Shown piece by piece: positions 45,417-54,538 of a DNA stretch of 64,000 nt. This DNA is from Photobacterium carnosum (GTDB lineage Bacteria > Pseudomonadota > Gammaproteobacteria > Enterobacterales > Vibrionaceae). Every line of letters begins with the position of its first letter. Position 1 is the stretch's first letter. The stretch lies in NCBI RefSeq assembly GCF_002849605.1, contig NZ_NPIB01000003.1, positions 186,001 to 250,000 on the forward strand, in the 5' to 3' direction. The notes beneath the pieces are model-generated. The model was not told the DNA's origin. It made no database searches and saw only the letters and a program-made list of their open reading frames with translations. A program made the translations under genes and the position numbers.

Positions 45417-46568
45417 ATGATAACGGTTTTTTGGCAGTTTTTAATCTTAGGGCTGTGTAGTTTCGGTGGTCCAGCTGCACATATAGGTTATTTTCAACAA
45501 GCATTTGTTGTAAAAAAGAAATGGCTTAGTGATAAGGATTTCACACAAGCGATTGCATTATGTCAATTTTTACCTGGTCCTGCGAGTAGTCAGCTTGGAA
45601 TGTATATTGGCTATAAAAAAGCAGGTTATCTAGGATCTATTGCCGCTTTTATTGGTTTTACCTTACCTTCTTTTTCATTATTAACTTTTCTTGCTATTGC
45701 CAATAATACATTTGGTAATTCTGTTATTGTTGAACATATTATTACAGCAGCAAAATTATTAGCGGTTGTGGTTATTGCTGATGCATTGTGGGGAATGGCA
45801 AAGAAGAGTTTAACGTCGATACCCACAGTGGCCACTACGTTATTAACCATGATATGGCTGATGTTTAGTCATGGATTACTTGGACAAATTATACCTATTG
45901 TTGTGGCAAGTCTTATTGGCTATTTATGGTCATTTAAAGTCCAAACGACTATTGATAATGTGAGAGTAAAACCTATTCGACCACACATGGGACTATTAAG
46001 TGTTTTTGTCGGTTTATTCATTTTATTACCGTTAATGCCAGCAACTAATGATAACGTTAAATTATTGACTATTTTTTATCAAGCGGGGAGTTTTGTTTTT
46101 GGCGGTGGACATGTTGTTTTACCATTATTACAACCTATGCTCGCCGGAATGGTAACGGATAATACTTTTCTAAGTGCTTATGCTTCGGCACAATTAGTAC
46201 CAGGACCGATGTTTACCATGGCGAGTTATCTTGGTGCTTCAGCTATGCCTACAATGCCGATTTGGGGAAGCTTGATTGCGACTATTGCTGTTTTTCTTCC
46301 TGGTAGTTTATTGTTATTTGCTTTTCTGCCAGCTTGGAAAGCTTTGTTTAGTCATCCTCGTTTAATACACGCTATTGTATTGATAAATGCCTGTGTTGTT
46401 GGTTTATTGGGATATGCATTTATTAACCCAGTAATAATAAGTTCGATTAAATCTATAATAGATATTATTGCAGTAATCGTGGGCTATATCTTAATTAAGA
46501 AATATCAATCTCCAGTATGGGTGGTCGCCATATTGTTGTTTCTATATGTGTCGATAATTAATCAATAA
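45417..46568 (+). CDS. chrA: Chromate transporter family protein
   Basis: The 383-residue membrane protein has two homologous halves of about six hydrophobic segments. The paired CHR signatures are FGGPAAHIGYF near the N-terminus and FGGGHVVLPLLQ in the second half, with QFLPGPASSQ and QLVPGPMFTM after them. ChrA proteins export chromate using the proton motive force. Some members have other anion substrates, so resistance is not proven. It is probably under the divergent LysR gene. Confidence 0.9.
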   Translation: MITVFWQFLILGLCSFGGPAAHIGYFQQAFVVKKKWLSDKDFTQAIALCQFLPGPASSQLGMYIGYKKAGYLGSIAAFIGFTLPSFSLLTFLAIANNTFGNSVIVEHIITAAKLLAVVVIADALWGMAKKSLTSIPTVATTLLTMIWLMFSHGLLGQIIPIVVASLIGYLWSFKVQTTIDNVRVKPIRPHMGLLSVFVGLFILLPLMPATNDNVKLLTIFYQAGSFVFGGGHVVLPLLQPMLAGMVTDNTFLSAYASAQLVPGPMFTMASYLGASAMPTMPIWGSLIATIAVFLPGSLLLFAFLPAWKALFSHPRLIHAIVLINACVVGLLGYAFINPVIISSIKSIIDIIAVIVGYILIKKYQSPVWVVAILLFLYVSIINQ

Positions 46569-46602
46569 AACAAAGAGAGTCTATGGCTCTCTTTGTTTTA
46601 AC
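46567..46602 (+). terminator. Terminator of chrA
   Basis: AAAACAAAGAGAG (46567-46579) pairs with CTCTCTTTGTTTT (46587-46599) around a seven-base loop. The stem begins within the stop codon. Confidence 0.85.
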
Positions 46603-46727
46603 TCTAATGCACTATAACTTTATACTAATTAAACAGATAACACCGTACCATTAAGATTAAGTAAGCTTAAATTAAGAAATGCTTGATAATATATTGTGTT
46701 ATATTGTCTATGAATTGAATAGGTAAG

Positions 46728-47024
46728 ATGGATAAAAATCAAAGAATGCGTTTAAACATTACCAATTATGATGTATTACGAGCTGTAAAAGCAGAGATTA
46801 AACAAAGTGAAGCTCGTATTACTCGGCGAATATATACTGTCGCTATTTTATCAGTAGCAACTATTATTTTTGTACTTATGCTTATTATTACTAGCCAAAC
46901 GCCTACGACGAGAGATTATGCAGCAGAAGCAATGAAACGATCTTTTGAAGCCGAAAGGGCTGTAAGAATGATTGATGAAACAGTGAATACTCATTTTTTA
47001 GAGCTGTCAAAAAATAAACAATAA
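46728..47024 (+). CDS. Small single-pass membrane protein
   Basis: The 98-residue protein has a charged helical N-terminus (1-35), one membrane segment (about 36-57, YTVAILSVATIIFVLMLII) and a helical, probably periplasmic C-terminus. No family is recognised. It is flanked by terminators on both sides and so is its own transcript. Confidence 0.6.
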   Translation: MDKNQRMRLNITNYDVLRAVKAEIKQSEARITRRIYTVAILSVATIIFVLMLIITSQTPTTRDYAAEAMKRSFEAERAVRMIDETVNTHFLELSKNKQ

Positions 47025-47047
47025 AAAAGCTCCTAAATAGAGCTTTT
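47025..47047. terminator. Bidirectional terminator
   Basis: AAAAGCTC (47025-47032) pairs with GAGCTTTT (47040-47047). On the minus strand it is followed by a T-rich run, so it can end the DUF1439 transcript as well as the plus-strand gene. Confidence 0.75.
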
Positions 47048-47064
47048 ATATGAATAGCTATTTT

Positions 47065-47610
47065 TTACCAATCTAAAATTAATTTATGATTTTCAATGAT
47101 TAATTCAGGTTTGGTTTTTTTCAAAAGCGCTTGTTCTATTTCATTATCATTAAGTTTATATACTGGTTTTGTTGATAAAACTTGGCTTAAAAAAGAAACA
47201 ATAGGCGTAATAACCGGTTTAGTTAATACATTGTTTAGCCGCTGAGGTGTAATATCTAATGATTCAATATTAAGGTTTTTTAAATAAATAGCACCTTGGT
47301 CTTGGTTATAATAGGGGATAGCACTAAAATTTGCTTTGATTGAGATGTTTTGAGTTGGTTGTCCCATTAACTCTAAATCGGCAGTTGCTGTCGCTGCAAC
47401 ATTTACTTTATTTTTAGCGACACGTCCAATACCAACCTTAATATTATCAAATTTACCGGTAGCATAGGCTAAGCCTTGAATACCAACTGAATGATTAAAT
47501 TGAGTCTCTTTATTTAAATAAGATTGCATTTCATTTTCAGTGACACCGTAACTAGCACAACCTGAGAAGAACACTACCGAACCCGCAAGTAATAATGATT
47601 TTAAATGCAT
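47065..47610 (-). CDS. DUF1439 lipoprotein (YceB-like)
   Basis: The 181-residue protein has a lipoprotein signal ending FFSGCAS (cysteine at residue 18) and a mature part of the DUF1439 family, with NISIKANFSAIPYYNQDQGAIYL and DITPQRLNN. YceB of E. coli is a member; the tubular lipid-binding fold suggests lipid contact in the periplasm, but no function is established. A minus-strand hairpin with T run lies just upstream (47631-47653). Confidence 0.82.
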   Translation of the reverse strand: MHLKSLLLAGSVVFFSGCASYGVTENEMQSYLNKETQFNHSVGIQGLAYATGKFDNIKVGIGRVAKNKVNVAATATADLELMGQPTQNISIKANFSAIPYYNQDQGAIYLKNLNIESLDITPQRLNNVLTKPVITPIVSFLSQVLSTKPVYKLNDNEIEQALLKKTKPELIIENHKLILDW

Positions 47611-47630
47611 AACAAACCTTAACTATAGCG

Positions 47631-47653
47631 ATAAAAGAGCACCTAATGTGCTC
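47631..47653 (-). terminator. Terminator-like hairpin upstream of the DUF1439 gene
   Basis: Read on the minus strand, GAGCAC-ATTAG-GTGCTC is followed by TTTTAT and ends about 20 bases before the start codon. It could be an attenuator or the end of a short upstream RNA. Confidence 0.5.
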
Positions 47654-47956
47654 CATTATATAATAGCAAACAATCTATCATGCAGTGCTAGCAAATAGTG
47701 TCGAGATATAACAATTATCACGAGAAGGTAAGTTGTTTAAATAGAATATGTTATATCTCCATGCGATCTAGATAATCATCAGGTTTAACGTGTTTTCCAT
47801 CGGTAAGAAAGATGGCAAGTGATTATAAATTCTCGTCCAGAACGCTATTAATGGTAAAAATTAACAATTAAAACCTCTATATTATTGATAGGTAGCGGCT
47901 ATTGATTATTAATAATTCATAAGTGAAACATAAGCAACCATATTTAACCCCTAAAT

Positions 47957-47975
47957 GATATTGATTCTCATTTGT
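47957..47975 (+). promoter_or_regulatory. Fur-box-like site ahead of mntH
   Basis: GATATTGATTCTCATTTGT matches the 19-base Fur consensus at 13 positions. It is 38 bases upstream of the start codon, in the expected promoter zone. Fur and MntR both regulate mntH in enterobacteria. The rest of 47654-48013 holds only an 11-bp inverted repeat (47703-47713 with 47749-47759) and no gene. Confidence 0.5.
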
Positions 47976-48013
47976 AAATTTAGTAAAGTAACTCCATGAC
48001 AAAGGAGTCACTT

Positions 48014-49258
48014 ATGAATAAAGCATCTATTAGCCTTGATATGCAGCCAACCCCATTTAGCTTTAAGTTAAAAAAGAAATTACTTTTATTAGGCCCTGCA
48101 TTCATTGCTGCTATTGGTTACATTGATCCTGGTAATTTCGCAACGAATATTGAGGCAGGTTCAGCCTTCGGTTACCAACTATTATGGGTTGTACTATGGG
48201 CTAATTTAATGGCGATGTTGATTCAATATCTGTCTGCAAAATTAGGCATTGTTACAGGTAAAAATTTAGCTGAACATTTACGTGATCATCTTCCTAAATG
48301 GGCAATAGCTCCATATTGGGTACAAGCTGAAATAATTGCGATGGCAACCGATCTTGCAGAATTTATTGGTGCGGCCGTTGGCTTTCAATTATTGTTTGGT
48401 ATTAGCTTAATGGAAGGGGCTGTTATCACGGCAATAGTGACAATGATGATATTAATGCTTAACAATAAAAGTCAAAAACCACTTGAAGTCGTTATTGGTG
48501 CTTTATTATTACTCGTTGCTATTATTTATATTTTTGAATTATTTATTGCACCGCCAGCATCACATGCTTTAGTGACTGGATTAATTGTTCCAACATTAAA
48601 CAGTCCACACCAAATTTATTTAGCTGCAGGTATTCTTGGTGCAACGGTAATGCCTCATGTTATTTATCTACACTCAGCATTATTCAAAAACACGTATGGT
48701 GAAAAAGTATCAACACGGTTACGTTCAACAAAATATGATGTATTAATTGCAATGGTTATCGCTGGGTTTGTTAATATAGCTATCGTCGCTATGGCGGCTG
48801 CAGTATTCCATTATTCAGGTAATCAAGATGTCGCTGAAATAGAAACAGCCTATAAAACATTAACACCATTAGTAGGTAAATCCGCATCAATATTATTTGG
48901 TATTTCGCTGGTAGCATCCGGTCTTTCATCAACCGTAGTCGGTACAATGGCTGGTCAAGTTGTAATGCAAGGCTTTGTTAAATTTAGCATTCCAATGTGG
49001 TTACGTCGTTCAATTACCATGATCCCATCGTTTGTTGTTATTGCTTTAGCGGTTAATACAACTGAAATTTTAGTCATGAGTCAAGTCGTTCTAAGCTTTG
49101 GTATCGCACTCGCAATTATCCCATTACTTTACTTTACCAACAGTAAGTTAATTATGGGTAAATATAAAAATAACAGCGTTATCTCGGTGTTAGGCTTAAT
49201 TATTGTAGCAATTGTTCTTACCCTTAACATATATTTAAGCTACACATTACTAGCTTGA
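48014..49258 (+). CDS. mntH: Nramp-type Mn2+/Fe2+ transporter
   Basis: The 414-residue protein has eleven or so membrane segments and the Nramp motifs DPGN (residues 38-41) and MPH (in [12 protein letters not shown]). It imports divalent manganese, and less so iron, with protons across the inner membrane. ATG 48014 is preceded by AAGGAG six bases away and so is preferred over ATG 47996. A Fur-box-like site lies upstream. Confidence 0.95.
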   Translation: MNKASISLDMQPTPFSFKLKKKLLLLGPAFIAAIGYIDPGNFATNIEAGSAFGYQLLWVVLWANLMAMLIQYLSAKLGIVTGKNLAEHLRDHLPKWAIAPYWVQAEIIAMATDLAEFIGAAVGFQLLFGISLMEGAVITAIVTMMILMLNNKSQKPLEVVIGALLLLVAIIYIFELFIAPPASHALVTGLIVPTLNSPHQIYLAAGILGATVMPHVIYLHSALFKNTYGEKVSTRLRSTKYDVLIAMVIAGFVNIAIVAMAAAVFHYSGNQDVAEIETAYKTLTPLVGKSASILFGISLVASGLSSTVVGTMAGQVVMQGFVKFSIPMWLRRSITMIPSFVVIALAVNTTEILVMSQVVLSFGIALAIIPLLYFTNSKLIMGKYKNNSVISVLGLIIVAIVLTLNIYLSYTLLA

Positions 49259-49286
49259 TAATATGTTACTGACTCCTTACTTTACT

Positions 49287-49310
49287 CCCGATAATAATAT
49301 TATTATCGGG
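49287..49310. terminator. Palindrome between mntH and a convergent small gene
   Basis: CCCGATAATAAT and ATTATTATCGGG form a perfect 24-base palindrome, followed on the plus strand by a T-rich stretch. It overlaps the stop of the minus-strand gene. Confidence 0.7.
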
Positions 49311-49569
49311 AATTTCTTTTGTGACAATTCTTTTGCTTATATAATTTATTAAGTGCTTTATATTCTCGTTTTAATGTTTCTTTCTCTCTTTTAGATGCAT
49401 TAGATAACATCATTGATGATTGTTTTTCAAAACTGTTTATTCGTGATTCTAACCCAGTACAAGGTAATAAAGAATATTGCTGAGTATAATGTTTTATTGT
49501 TAGAGCAGAGCTAGATATAGAAAAAACAATGAATGTTATTAATAATAATGTACGTATAAATATCAACAT
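49303..49569 (-). CDS. Small secreted Lys-rich protein
   Basis: The 88-residue protein has a signal peptide or anchor (1-22) and a helical, Lys/Glu-rich mature part with two cysteines (LPCTGLES and KNCHK). No family is recognised. It stands alone between mntH and the recombinase gene. Confidence 0.55.
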   Translation of the reverse strand: MLIFIRTLLLITFIVFSISSSALTIKHYTQQYSLLPCTGLESRINSFEKQSSMMLSNASKREKETLKREYKALNKLYKQKNCHKRNSR

Positions 49570-49701
49570 AATTAATCCAGTTTGTTATTTTTTATACGAT
49601 AGCATTCTTCTGAAAATATAACAGAATATAGTACAGCTATTATACTTATGTTATATTTTTAACAACAAATATTGAAACTCACTGTTGTATAGTGTGATCT
49701 A

Positions 49702-51150
49702 TTAACGACCCGGTGTAACGCCTTGTAATTCATCATCTGTACGGCGGTCATAACGTTGGGTAGTTGTAATACTGCTGTGTCCCATAAACTTACTGACTAA
49801 TAATAAATCATAACCAGAACGTAATAAATTAGTCGCTACAGAGTGACGAAAATCATGGGGCGATATTCGACGTGAAAAACCAAGTTGATAAATATGTTTA
49901 CAGAGATCATTTAATGTTTGAGTCGTTAAACGTTGTGACGTTAGTTGCTGATAACGATTAACCCCACAAAAAAAACTTGAAATTTGTTGTGGATGTTGAG
50001 ATCGCACCATTAACCATTGCTCAATTGCCGCATAAAGGTCGCTACTTTTTGAAAATGGAACATAACGTTCTTTATTACCTTTACCCAAAACTCGAATTTT
50101 ACATAAATAAAGATCAATATCATTAACATCCAGTCCAATAACTTCTGCACGACGTAACCCAGATTCATACATTAACCAAAAAATTGCATTATCTCTTAAT
50201 GCTTTTATCTTGTTCGATTGTGCTAAAGTTAGTGCCGATATTTGGTCAACATCGGTATAACTTAAGTAACGACCACTCGATTGTCGAGAGCCTCTTGGTA
50301 GTTTTATTGCTTTGATCCGTTGTAACGTTTCAATAGAAATTGACTCAGATAACCACGCATGATGAGCAACACCTCGTAACATTCTCAATAAATTATCGGC
50401 AGTAGCAGGGGCGTAATCTTGTTTTCTATCGCTACTTTTCATGGTTAAACGTGATGATAAAAATGATTGCATTGAGGTTTGCAATACTGGTGCATAAAGA
50501 ACGCTATACCAATCCATCCTTTCAATACACGGTTTTATACAAAAACAACTGAATGCTTCAAGCATAACCTTAGCTTGTGATGTTAATTCAATCGTTAAAG
50601 TTTGTTCTGTATAACTTGGAGGAAGCCAGCCTTGTTCCAACTCAGTCGTTGATTGATTATAGAGTGAAAATTGCTCAATAGAATATTTCCAATTAGTATA
50701 TTGATATAGTGAAATCTGTTGCTGTCGATAAAAATAGTCACTGATTATTAATAATGCTTTCTTTAATGGGTTAACATGTAAATTCTTCAGCGATCGCTGT
50801 GGATCAAAAAATAATCCTTTCATCTTTGCTTTTGTTTTTGCTCGATGAATTAAAAAAGCAGCCATCGTTTTTTCAATAAGAGAAGGGGTTGTTAATAATA
50901 CAATCCAATCAATTTTCTCAAATGTTGATGTTAATAGAAATCGACTAAAACGTTCTAATGTGTAACGAGCATTTGCTTGGCCGCCAGTAGTATCTGTCGC
51001 TGCAAGCGAATTAATATAAGCTAGCGCAGGATTTATAACAAAATTATCACGTTGTCGGATCTGTTGGCTTACTGCTGTTTGTTGACGTAATGAACCAGGC
51101 CTAAGATTAAAGTCGTTATGTACTAAAGAATTTGAAGGGATGATCGTCAT
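49702..51150 (-). CDS. Tyrosine recombinase with duplicated N-terminal domain
   Basis: The 482-residue protein has a complete tyrosine recombinase catalytic domain (about 295-470): R333 (YESGLRRAE), lysine in GKGNKERYVPF, HDFRHS (H432, R435), GH (H458) and nucleophile Y467. It is longer than XerC/D (about 300) because the core-binding region occurs twice: residues about 68-103 and 200-235 are similar (FSRFLL…DWIVLL and FSCFCI…DWYSVL). No excision factor, att repeat or other phage gene is seen around it, so it may be a resident recombinase. The 374 bases upstream (51151-51524) contain no gene I can support. Confidence 0.88.
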   Translation of the reverse strand: MTIIPSNSLVHNDFNLRPGSLRQQTAVSQQIRQRDNFVINPALAYINSLAATDTTGGQANARYTLERFSRFLLTSTFEKIDWIVLLTTPSLIEKTMAAFLIHRAKTKAKMKGLFFDPQRSLKNLHVNPLKKALLIISDYFYRQQQISLYQYTNWKYSIEQFSLYNQSTTELEQGWLPPSYTEQTLTIELTSQAKVMLEAFSCFCIKPCIERMDWYSVLYAPVLQTSMQSFLSSRLTMKSSDRKQDYAPATADNLLRMLRGVAHHAWLSESISIETLQRIKAIKLPRGSRQSSGRYLSYTDVDQISALTLAQSNKIKALRDNAIFWLMYESGLRRAEVIGLDVNDIDLYLCKIRVLGKGNKERYVPFSKSSDLYAAIEQWLMVRSQHPQQISSFFCGVNRYQQLTSQRLTTQTLNDLCKHIYQLGFSRRISPHDFRHSVATNLLRSGYDLLLVSKFMGHSSITTTQRYDRRTDDELQGVTPGR

Positions 51151-51524
51151 TGATTATGGTCTTTATTCTTGATCTGCTATAAGAGATATTATATAAGACT
51201 GATAAAATAAAGCTATATAAATCTGTTAGTTAGCTGAAAATGAGAAGATCATAGAAATCTGTATACAGAGCAATTATCGCTCAAAAAAACGGCAATATGA
51301 ATAGGGGAAATTTTTATATCATCAGGTAATCTGTGGTACTTTATAATTATATAAAAGTGTTACAGTGTAACTAAACGAGGGTATTGAGTCTTTGATGAAG
51401 ATATATTATAAGTGAGAATGCGGCGTAATCTTAAAAAGAAAGACTAAACCGCGTTTAGAGCATGTTATTTAATATCATGATCACTGGATTTATATGCTAT
51501 AAATGTTACATAACAAGATGAGAA

Positions 51525-52034
51525 TTAGTGACTATTATTTACGATATCATCGATAAATGATCGTTTAGAAAGTGAACTACATACAGAGCCAAGACGCATT
51601 GCGGCATCAATACTTTTTTCTGTTTCGTTGAGTTCTAATAAACTATTTACATGAGAAGAAAGACATATATAACCACCATTCATTAACGAAACAACCACGC
51701 ATGCATAATGATAAGCGGTTTCATTTTTAATATTTAATTCTTGTAGAGGACGAAAATGAAGACTTTTTAACGATCCTCCTTCCTTGATATCAATAAATTG
51801 TCGCGCAATAAAATAGGGATTAGTAACACCCATCCGTGAAATGGCATATTCAATATCTTCTAATATGGCCTCATCAGGGAGTTTTATGTGTTTATTGATA
51901 TATTCAACAAGATACTTACTTTGAGAATTTAGAGCAGCAGCCCACGCTGCATAAATTAAATTATCATTATTTAATTCTGTTTGCTTTGTTAATAGCGATG
52001 ACAGAAGGGCTATTTGATCATCAATTACTGGCAT
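51525..52034 (-). CDS. AhpD/CMD-like protein
   Basis: The 169-residue helical protein resembles alkylhydroperoxidase AhpD/carboxymuconolactone decarboxylase domains: the segment YHYACVVVSLMNGGYICLSSHVNSLLELNETEKSID (in part) has the family's C-x-x-H spacing, but the first cysteine of the CxxC pair is replaced (GYIC). It may lack peroxidase activity. It follows the GST gene by 32 bases in the same direction, and both are probably controlled by the divergent TetR. Confidence 0.6.
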   Translation of the reverse strand: MPVIDDQIALLSSLLTKQTELNNDNLIYAAWAAALNSQSKYLVEYINKHIKLPDEAILEDIEYAISRMGVTNPYFIARQFIDIKEGGSLKSLHFRPLQELNIKNETAYHYACVVVSLMNGGYICLSSHVNSLLELNETEKSIDAAMRLGSVCSSLSKRSFIDDIVNNSH

Positions 52035-52066
52035 AAACTAATACTCATGATATGAATGTAAATAAA

Positions 52067-52669
52067 TTAAAGAAACGTTGGTTGAATGAATCCAGCTAAC
52101 GATTTTATATTATTAAGCCAATTTTCAATATTTTTATAATTATCTAAACTGAAAGAAGCTTCATCAATATAAAGCAGTGTTGAAGCGACGGCAATATCAG
52201 CAATGGTTGGCATATCAGTAACTAAAAATACGTTATCTTCTAATTGTAGATTTAAGATATTTAAAACGTCATGAGTGATAGTTTCACATTGAGGTAATAA
52301 TTCTTCAGGTAACATTTTAAAAGCAGTAATTAATCGTGCTTTTTCAATTCCTTCATATAATTCGTTACTGACTAATGATAATAACGTGTCAATCTTAGCC
52401 GCTGTTGCAATGTCAGATTCTGGATACCAATGCGTTATTTGAGACTTTCTTGCTAAATAACGTAATATTGCCATAGAATCACTGACAGTCACTTGATCGT
52501 CAGTCATTACTGGAATTTTACCTAGAGGGTTAACGGCTAAAAATTCAGGTGACTTTTGTTCATTTTTACTTAAATCAATAACCTGCTCTTCAACATTAAA
52601 ACCAAGTAATGATGCTGCTAATCGAGTACGGTAGCTAGGGATTGAATATGGGAAGCTATATATTTTCAT
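52067..52669 (-). CDS. Glutathione S-transferase family protein
   Basis: The 200-residue protein has a thioredoxin-like N-terminal domain (YSFPYSIPSYRTRLAASLLG, then NPLGKIPVMTDDQVTVSDSMAI, with the glutathione-binding SDS region) and a helical C-terminal domain. It conjugates glutathione to electrophiles or acts as an isomerase; the substrate is unknown. It is divergent from a TetR gene with two operators between them. Confidence 0.88.
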   Translation of the reverse strand: MKIYSFPYSIPSYRTRLAASLLGFNVEEQVIDLSKNEQKSPEFLAVNPLGKIPVMTDDQVTVSDSMAILRYLARKSQITHWYPESDIATAAKIDTLLSLVSNELYEGIEKARLITAFKMLPEELLPQCETITHDVLNILNLQLEDNVFLVTDMPTIADIAVASTLLYIDEASFSLDNYKNIENWLNNIKSLAGFIQPTFL

Positions 52670-52682
52670 GTTATTCTCTTTT

Positions 52683-52753
52683 TACACAAGTCTGTGTAAA
52701 TTATTATAGGCCACTTTTTTTTAAACACAATCATTTTTACACAGATCTGTGTA
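52683..52753 (+). promoter_or_regulatory. Two TetR operators between gst and tetR
   Basis: TACACAAGTCTGTGTA (52683-52698) and TACACAGATCTGTGTA (52738-52753, a perfect palindrome) share 14 of 16 bases. The second overlaps a -10 sequence TATAAT (52752-52757) for the plus-strand gene, and the first lies close to the gst start. Binding at both would repress both divergent genes. Confidence 0.85.
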
Positions 52754-52788
52754 TAATAAATAAAATTAAAAGTAAGGTGGTACAAAAA

Positions 52789-53328
52789 ATGACTAAGCGA
52801 CAGAAATTAATCACTGGTTTTCTTGAACTAGCACAAAAAGAAGGGATCACGCTTACCGGTGTTGATACGATTGCAGAACATACTAAAATATCAAAGAAGA
52901 CTATTTATAATAATTTTGGTAATAAAGAAGGTTTAGTCATAGAGGCATTAACATCATTTAGCAATAACATTCAACAAACCTGGGCGGAAGAATGGAATAT
53001 TATTGAAGATAAAAAAGAACTAGTTTTAGCTCGGTTCAGTGAATTAGAGCATTTAATAAACAACCAACAATTTTATGGCTGTATATTTATGGCAGCTTGT
53101 CGAGAATTTTCAGATGAACAACATCCATTGCATCAATTAGCGGTAAAGCATAAGCAAGCTTCTTGTATTGAAACACAAAAAAGATTAACTGCATTTGGAA
53201 TTGAAAATTCTCAGTTAGCTTTCCATATTGAATTACTTTATGAAGGACTTATCGTTAAATTAGTCGCTCATAAAGACGTAACGTTAATTACTGATACTAA
53301 AGAAATCTTACGTACTCTTATCAAATAA
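52789..53328 (+). CDS. TetR-family repressor
   Basis: The 179-residue protein has an N-terminal TetR HTH (about 5-50, GVDTIAEHTKISKKTIYNNFG) and a helical ligand domain with FYGCIFMAACREF. The start ATG 52789 follows AAGGTGG at eight bases; the longer frame from 52642 would run through the operators. It probably represses itself and the gst/AhpD-like pair and responds to a toxic small molecule. Confidence 0.88.
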   Translation: MTKRQKLITGFLELAQKEGITLTGVDTIAEHTKISKKTIYNNFGNKEGLVIEALTSFSNNIQQTWAEEWNIIEDKKELVLARFSELEHLINNQQFYGCIFMAACREFSDEQHPLHQLAVKHKQASCIETQKRLTAFGIENSQLAFHIELLYEGLIVKLVAHKDVTLITDTKEILRTLIK

Positions 53329-53418
53329 TAACTAAATATTATTCTTGTAGAGTACAAACGATATCCATTTAAGATAATAACAATATTGTGCTCTTCCATC
53401 TGAATATTAATACGTTTT

Positions 53419-53535
53419 TCATGCTTGAATATAATCAATACGGTAGCCACAAATACATATAATAATGTTTTTTCCTTCAAGATATTCAGATTTCCCACAC
53501 TTTGGACATACGAAATTTTTTATTGAAGTAATCAT
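53419..53535 (-). CDS. 38-residue zinc-ribbon protein
   Basis: A short minus-strand frame encodes MITSIKNFVCPKCGKSEYLE and on to a CICGY motif, ending IDYIQA. Four cysteines in CPxC and CxC pairs, spaced 14 residues apart, are typical of small CPxCG-type zinc fingers common in bacteria and archaea. It is too short for ordinary gene calling. The ribosome site is weak (GGTG). It lies between tetR and the cupin gene, and the surrounding DNA has no other coding signal. Confidence 0.55.
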   Translation of the reverse strand: MITSIKNFVCPKCGKSEYLEGKNIIICICGYRIDYIQA

Positions 53536-53716
53536 AAATACACCATAGTTTTTAACATATATTCAATATATAGCGTATTAAATTATTGAGTAAGATTAGT
53601 TTCGATAACATGCGATAAGAGCCACAAAATAAAAATAAATTATGCACTCTTTTAGCCAATCGTTCTTAATGCTTCCAAAATGGACTATTAATAAATATCA
53701 TTCAGCAATAGATTTT

Positions 53717-53751
53717 ATAAAAAAGCTCCCACAAAATAAGAGCGAGAGCTT
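53717..53751 (-). terminator. Terminator of the cupin gene
   Basis: Read on the minus strand, AAGCTCTC pairs with GGGAGCTT (one wobble) and is followed by six T. It lies just past the cupin stop. Confidence 0.7.
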
Positions 53752-53779
53752 GTTTAAGACACTGAATATTAGTTAATAA

Positions 53780-54157
53780 TTACTTATCAACTTCAAAGCC
53801 AAATGTTTTGTTTTGAATATATACCATGTCACAGTCAGTGGTATATACCACACTATGAATGCGGTTAGCTTTGATATAACCCGTTTGGCCAGCAGTTAAG
53901 ATCATTGGCTCGCCATCATTAACTAATTCACCATCAACGCGAAGATGGAATTGAATTGCAATTTCGCCAGTAACGATAATTGACATATCATCATGTGGAT
54001 GATGATGAGAATCTTCTACTGTACCTGCTTGCCAACGTTCAAGTAATGCTGTTACACAATTGGCATTACTTTCATCAGTATCTCGAAAACTAAATCCAGT
54101 GAACTCAGGATCAGCAGTAAAATCAGACCAAATATCTTTTGAAATAAACGTGCTCAT
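53780..54157 (-). CDS. Cupin-domain protein
   Basis: The 125-residue protein has a single cupin barrel, with the HHHPHDDMSIIVTGE metal-site motif and GYIKANRIHSVVYT as the second motif. Cupins bind a metal and act as enzymes or sensors; none is assigned here. Starting at ATG 54157 (MSTFISKDIW) gives a normal N-terminus. The gene is monocistronic. Confidence 0.8.
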   Translation of the reverse strand: MSTFISKDIWSDFTADPEFTGFSFRDTDESNANCVTALLERWQAGTVEDSHHHPHDDMSIIVTGEIAIQFHLRVDGELVNDGEPMILTAGQTGYIKANRIHSVVYTTDCDMVYIQNKTFGFEVDK

Positions 54158-54256
54158 AATAAAGATTACCAATAAATAACAATAATTTTATTATAAACAC
54201 TTATCAGCAACCTAATCAGTATTAAATTAGTAAGCTCAATATGCAATTATAACGTA

Positions 54257-54505
54257 CTACATATCGTAATTTGGCTGTTCTAGCCAATCATCAGCTTCAT
54301 CAAACATTGCTTCAAGTTCTAATTCGACATGCTGTTTATCTTCTTTTAAACCACCTAATACGCTTAATTCGTTAGCTCCGCCTAAGCGTACTCGAACTAA
54401 TGCATCAGGCCAAGAAATTGCCATACGACGAGTAAATTCAGATTCAACCTGATAAAAAGTATCTTCAGGTACATTGTTTTTATTAACCATTAATTCAATA
54501 CGCAT
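54257..54505 (-). CDS. dinI: DinI-like SOS protein
   Basis: The 82-residue protein aligns with E. coli DinI: MRIELMVNKNNVP at the start, a central SVLGGLKEDKQ and an acidic C-terminal helix ending EADDWLEQP. DinI stabilises RecA filaments and tunes the SOS response. The frame is open far upstream (to 54667), but ATG 54505 fits the family. A LexA box lies 34 bases upstream. Confidence 0.88.
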   Translation of the reverse strand: MRIELMVNKNNVPEDTFYQVESEFTRRMAISWPDALVRVRLGGANELSVLGGLKEDKQHVELELEAMFDEADDWLEQPNYDM

Positions 54506-54538
54506 ATAAGTCCATCTATTATACTGGATAAAATAACA

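Noticed and set aside
53268-53498. 76-codon minus-strand frame
   Set aside because: It overlaps the zinc-ribbon gene in another frame and the end of tetR, and has no family features.
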